Source: JAMXLO01 sp041487355
GTDB lineage: Bacteria; Pseudomonadota; Alphaproteobacteria; Acetobacterales; Acetobacteraceae
Assembly (NCBI GenBank): GCA_041487355.1
Contig: JBGPND010000263.1
Coordinates: 1-6,354, forward strand
DNA length: 6,354 bases
Direction: 5' to 3'
Shown here: piece after piece, positions 5,959 through 6,354 of the stretch
Layout of the letters: each line of letters starts with the position of its first letter
How positions within the stretch are numbered: the stretch's first letter is position 1
The notes under the pieces: generated by a model
The model's input: only the letters and a program-made list of their open reading frames with translations
Database searches by the model: none
Told to the model about the DNA's origin: nothing
Position numbers and translations under genes: made by a program

Positions 5959-6126
5959 TACCAACCGCCGTTGCTGCTGACTCTTGTCGCCGCTCCCTCG
6001 CCGTCACGGCCGGGCTTGTCCCGGCCATCAGTGGTGGCACCGTGCCACGACGAATGGCCGGGACAAGCCCGGCCATGACGGGAAAAGCGAGCGCTGACCA
6101 AGGGTCATTGATTCGGGCGGTTGGTA
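5959..6126. mobile_element. MITE-like element, 168 bp, with TTA flanks
   Basis: Terminal inverted repeats TACCAACCGCC (5959-5969) and GGCGGTTGGTA (6116-6126) match perfectly over 11 bp. Weaker similarity continues inward (left GACTCTTG, right read inward GACCCTTG). The element is flanked on both sides by TTA (5956-5958 and 6127-6129), which looks like a TNA target duplication. No credible gene is inside. The interior is mostly a long REP-type inverted repeat. The partner transposase is unknown. The ends do not resemble those of the IS5 or IS630 copies in the window. Confidence 0.6.
6002..6080. repeat. REP-type inverted doublet forming a large hairpin
   Basis: The 27-base arms 6002-6028 and 6054-6080 are reverse complements with a single mismatch. 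Each arm is itself a palindrome: GGCCGGGCTTGTCCCGGCC at 6008-6026 and its complement at 6056-6074. The 25-base centre contains GTGGCA-CCG-TGCCAC, so one nested hairpin about 79 bases long, or two separate ones, can form. The units share the CAAG-centred core with the palindromes inside both transposases. Open frames across it encode AGLVPAI and MAGTSPAMT strings, which are translated repeats, not genes. Confidence 0.85.
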
Positions 6127-6134
6127 TTAGTGCA

Positions 6135-6175
6135 AACATGTTTCGATCTGCGTAGCATCGGGGCGCAGACATGTT
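6135..6175. repeat. Imperfect hairpin between MITE and right IS630
   Basis: AACATGT (6135-6141) pairs with ACATGTT (6169-6175), and CTGCG (6148-6152) pairs with CGCAG (6164-6168). A six-base bulge lies on the left side and the loop has 11 bases. No T-tract follows and no gene ends nearby. The role is unknown. The rest of 6176-6222 shows nothing recognisable. Confidence 0.4.
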
Positions 6176-6302
6176 AGCTACCGTATCGCTGATAACCGTT
6201 GTTTGAAGTGTTAGCTCAACTCTAGAGCGTTTCCATCCAGACTGGAATCCCAGCCATGCGCTGGCGGGGGTTCCGAAACGCCCCCGATGTACGATTCGTA
6301 GG

Positions 6303-6326
6303 CCTCCGGTTGACCATCACCGGAGG
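6303..6326 (+). promoter_or_regulatory. Hairpin over the transposase Shine-Dalgarno (right IS630)
   Basis: CCTCCGGT (6303-6310) and ACCGGAGG (6319-6326) form a perfect 8-bp stem with an 8-base loop. The GGAGG that serves the ATG at 6332 is inside the right arm. The structure is kept in the left copy although bases around it differ. Translational control is inferred. Confidence 0.5.
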
Positions 6327-6331
6327 TGTCC

Positions 6332-6354
6332 ATGCTTTGGCAGCGAGGCAAAGC
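6332..6354 (+). CDS. IS630-family transposase, first seven codons (partial)
   Basis: The ATG lies five bases after GGAGG and reads MLWQRGK, with an incomplete next codon at the window edge. The left copy begins MLWQQGKA, which supports this start. Nothing more can be said about its integrity. Confidence 0.8.

Larger units (their letters stand above)
6223..6354 (+). mobile_element. IS630-family insertion sequence, right copy (5' end only)
   Basis: The sequence starts at TA (6223-6224) followed by GAGCGTTTCC and is the inverted counterpart of 588-719, with about six differences in 132 bases. It reads rightward out of the window. The two copies therefore face away from each other, with their 5' ends towards lysK-mprF. 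No damage is visible in the short part present. Confidence 0.85.

Noticed and set aside
5916..6155. Open frames on both strands across the MITE (79 aa on plus, 114 aa on minus)
   Set aside because: They consist of translated palindromes (AGLVPAI, MAGTSPAMT), have no ribosome-binding site and read on both strands, as expected for a REP.
1..6354. CRISPR array, tRNA, rRNA or riboswitch
   Set aside because: No regularly spaced direct repeats, no cloverleaf-like segments and no recognisable riboswitch core were seen on either strand.

Overview
The window is GC-rich (roughly 65% G+C by eye). It looks like a piece of an alphaproteobacterial chromosome or megaplasmid, probably from Rhodospirillales/Acetobacteraceae. 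The lineage call is inference. It rests on a class I lysyl-tRNA synthetase, IS630 and IS5 elements of a type common in that group, and palindromic repeats with CCGG(N)2CAAG(N)CCGG cores, which are typical of alphaproteobacterial genomes.

Layout: (1) Positions 1-719 hold the 5' part of an IS630-family element on the minus strand. Its transposase is broken by a one-base slip in a run of seven A and by a 50-bp palindromic insertion next to the first catalytic Asp. (2) Positions 720-914 are a short leader with a candidate promoter placed so that the next gene could be leaderless. (3) Positions 915-2504 encode class I lysyl-tRNA synthetase. (4) Positions 2510-4558, starting 5 bp later, encode an MprF-type 14-segment membrane protein (lysyl-phosphatidylglycerol flippase/synthase) whose C-terminal synthase domain stops early. 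(5) Positions 4559-4860 are a spacer with a promoter-like AT-rich stretch and a 37-codon ORF. (6) Positions 4861-5791 are a complete IS5-family element with inverted ends and a TGA (or CTGA) target duplication. A palindrome has replaced the first catalytic Asp codon of its transposase, in frame. (7) Positions 5792-6222 are non-coding: a possible gene-tail remnant, a 168-bp MITE-like element with TTA flanks that contains a large REP doublet, and a further hairpin. (8) Positions 6223-6354 are the start of a second IS630 copy on the plus strand, about 95% identical to the left copy in inverted orientation.

The central pair makes biochemical sense together. LysRS makes Lys-tRNA(Lys), the donor used by MprF to lysinylate phosphatidylglycerol, and the same pairing occurs as a fusion in actinobacterial LysX. 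Here, however, the synthase domain seems incomplete, so the protein may act mainly as a flippase or in another role.

The most unusual signal is one family of palindromes with a shared CAAG-centred core. It occurs three times: inside the IS630 transposase, inside the IS5 transposase, and as an inverted doublet inside the MITE. In both transposases it lies at or beside the first catalytic Asp of the DDE triad. The lysK-mprF block is also bracketed by inverted IS630 copies, giving a composite-transposon-like arrangement.
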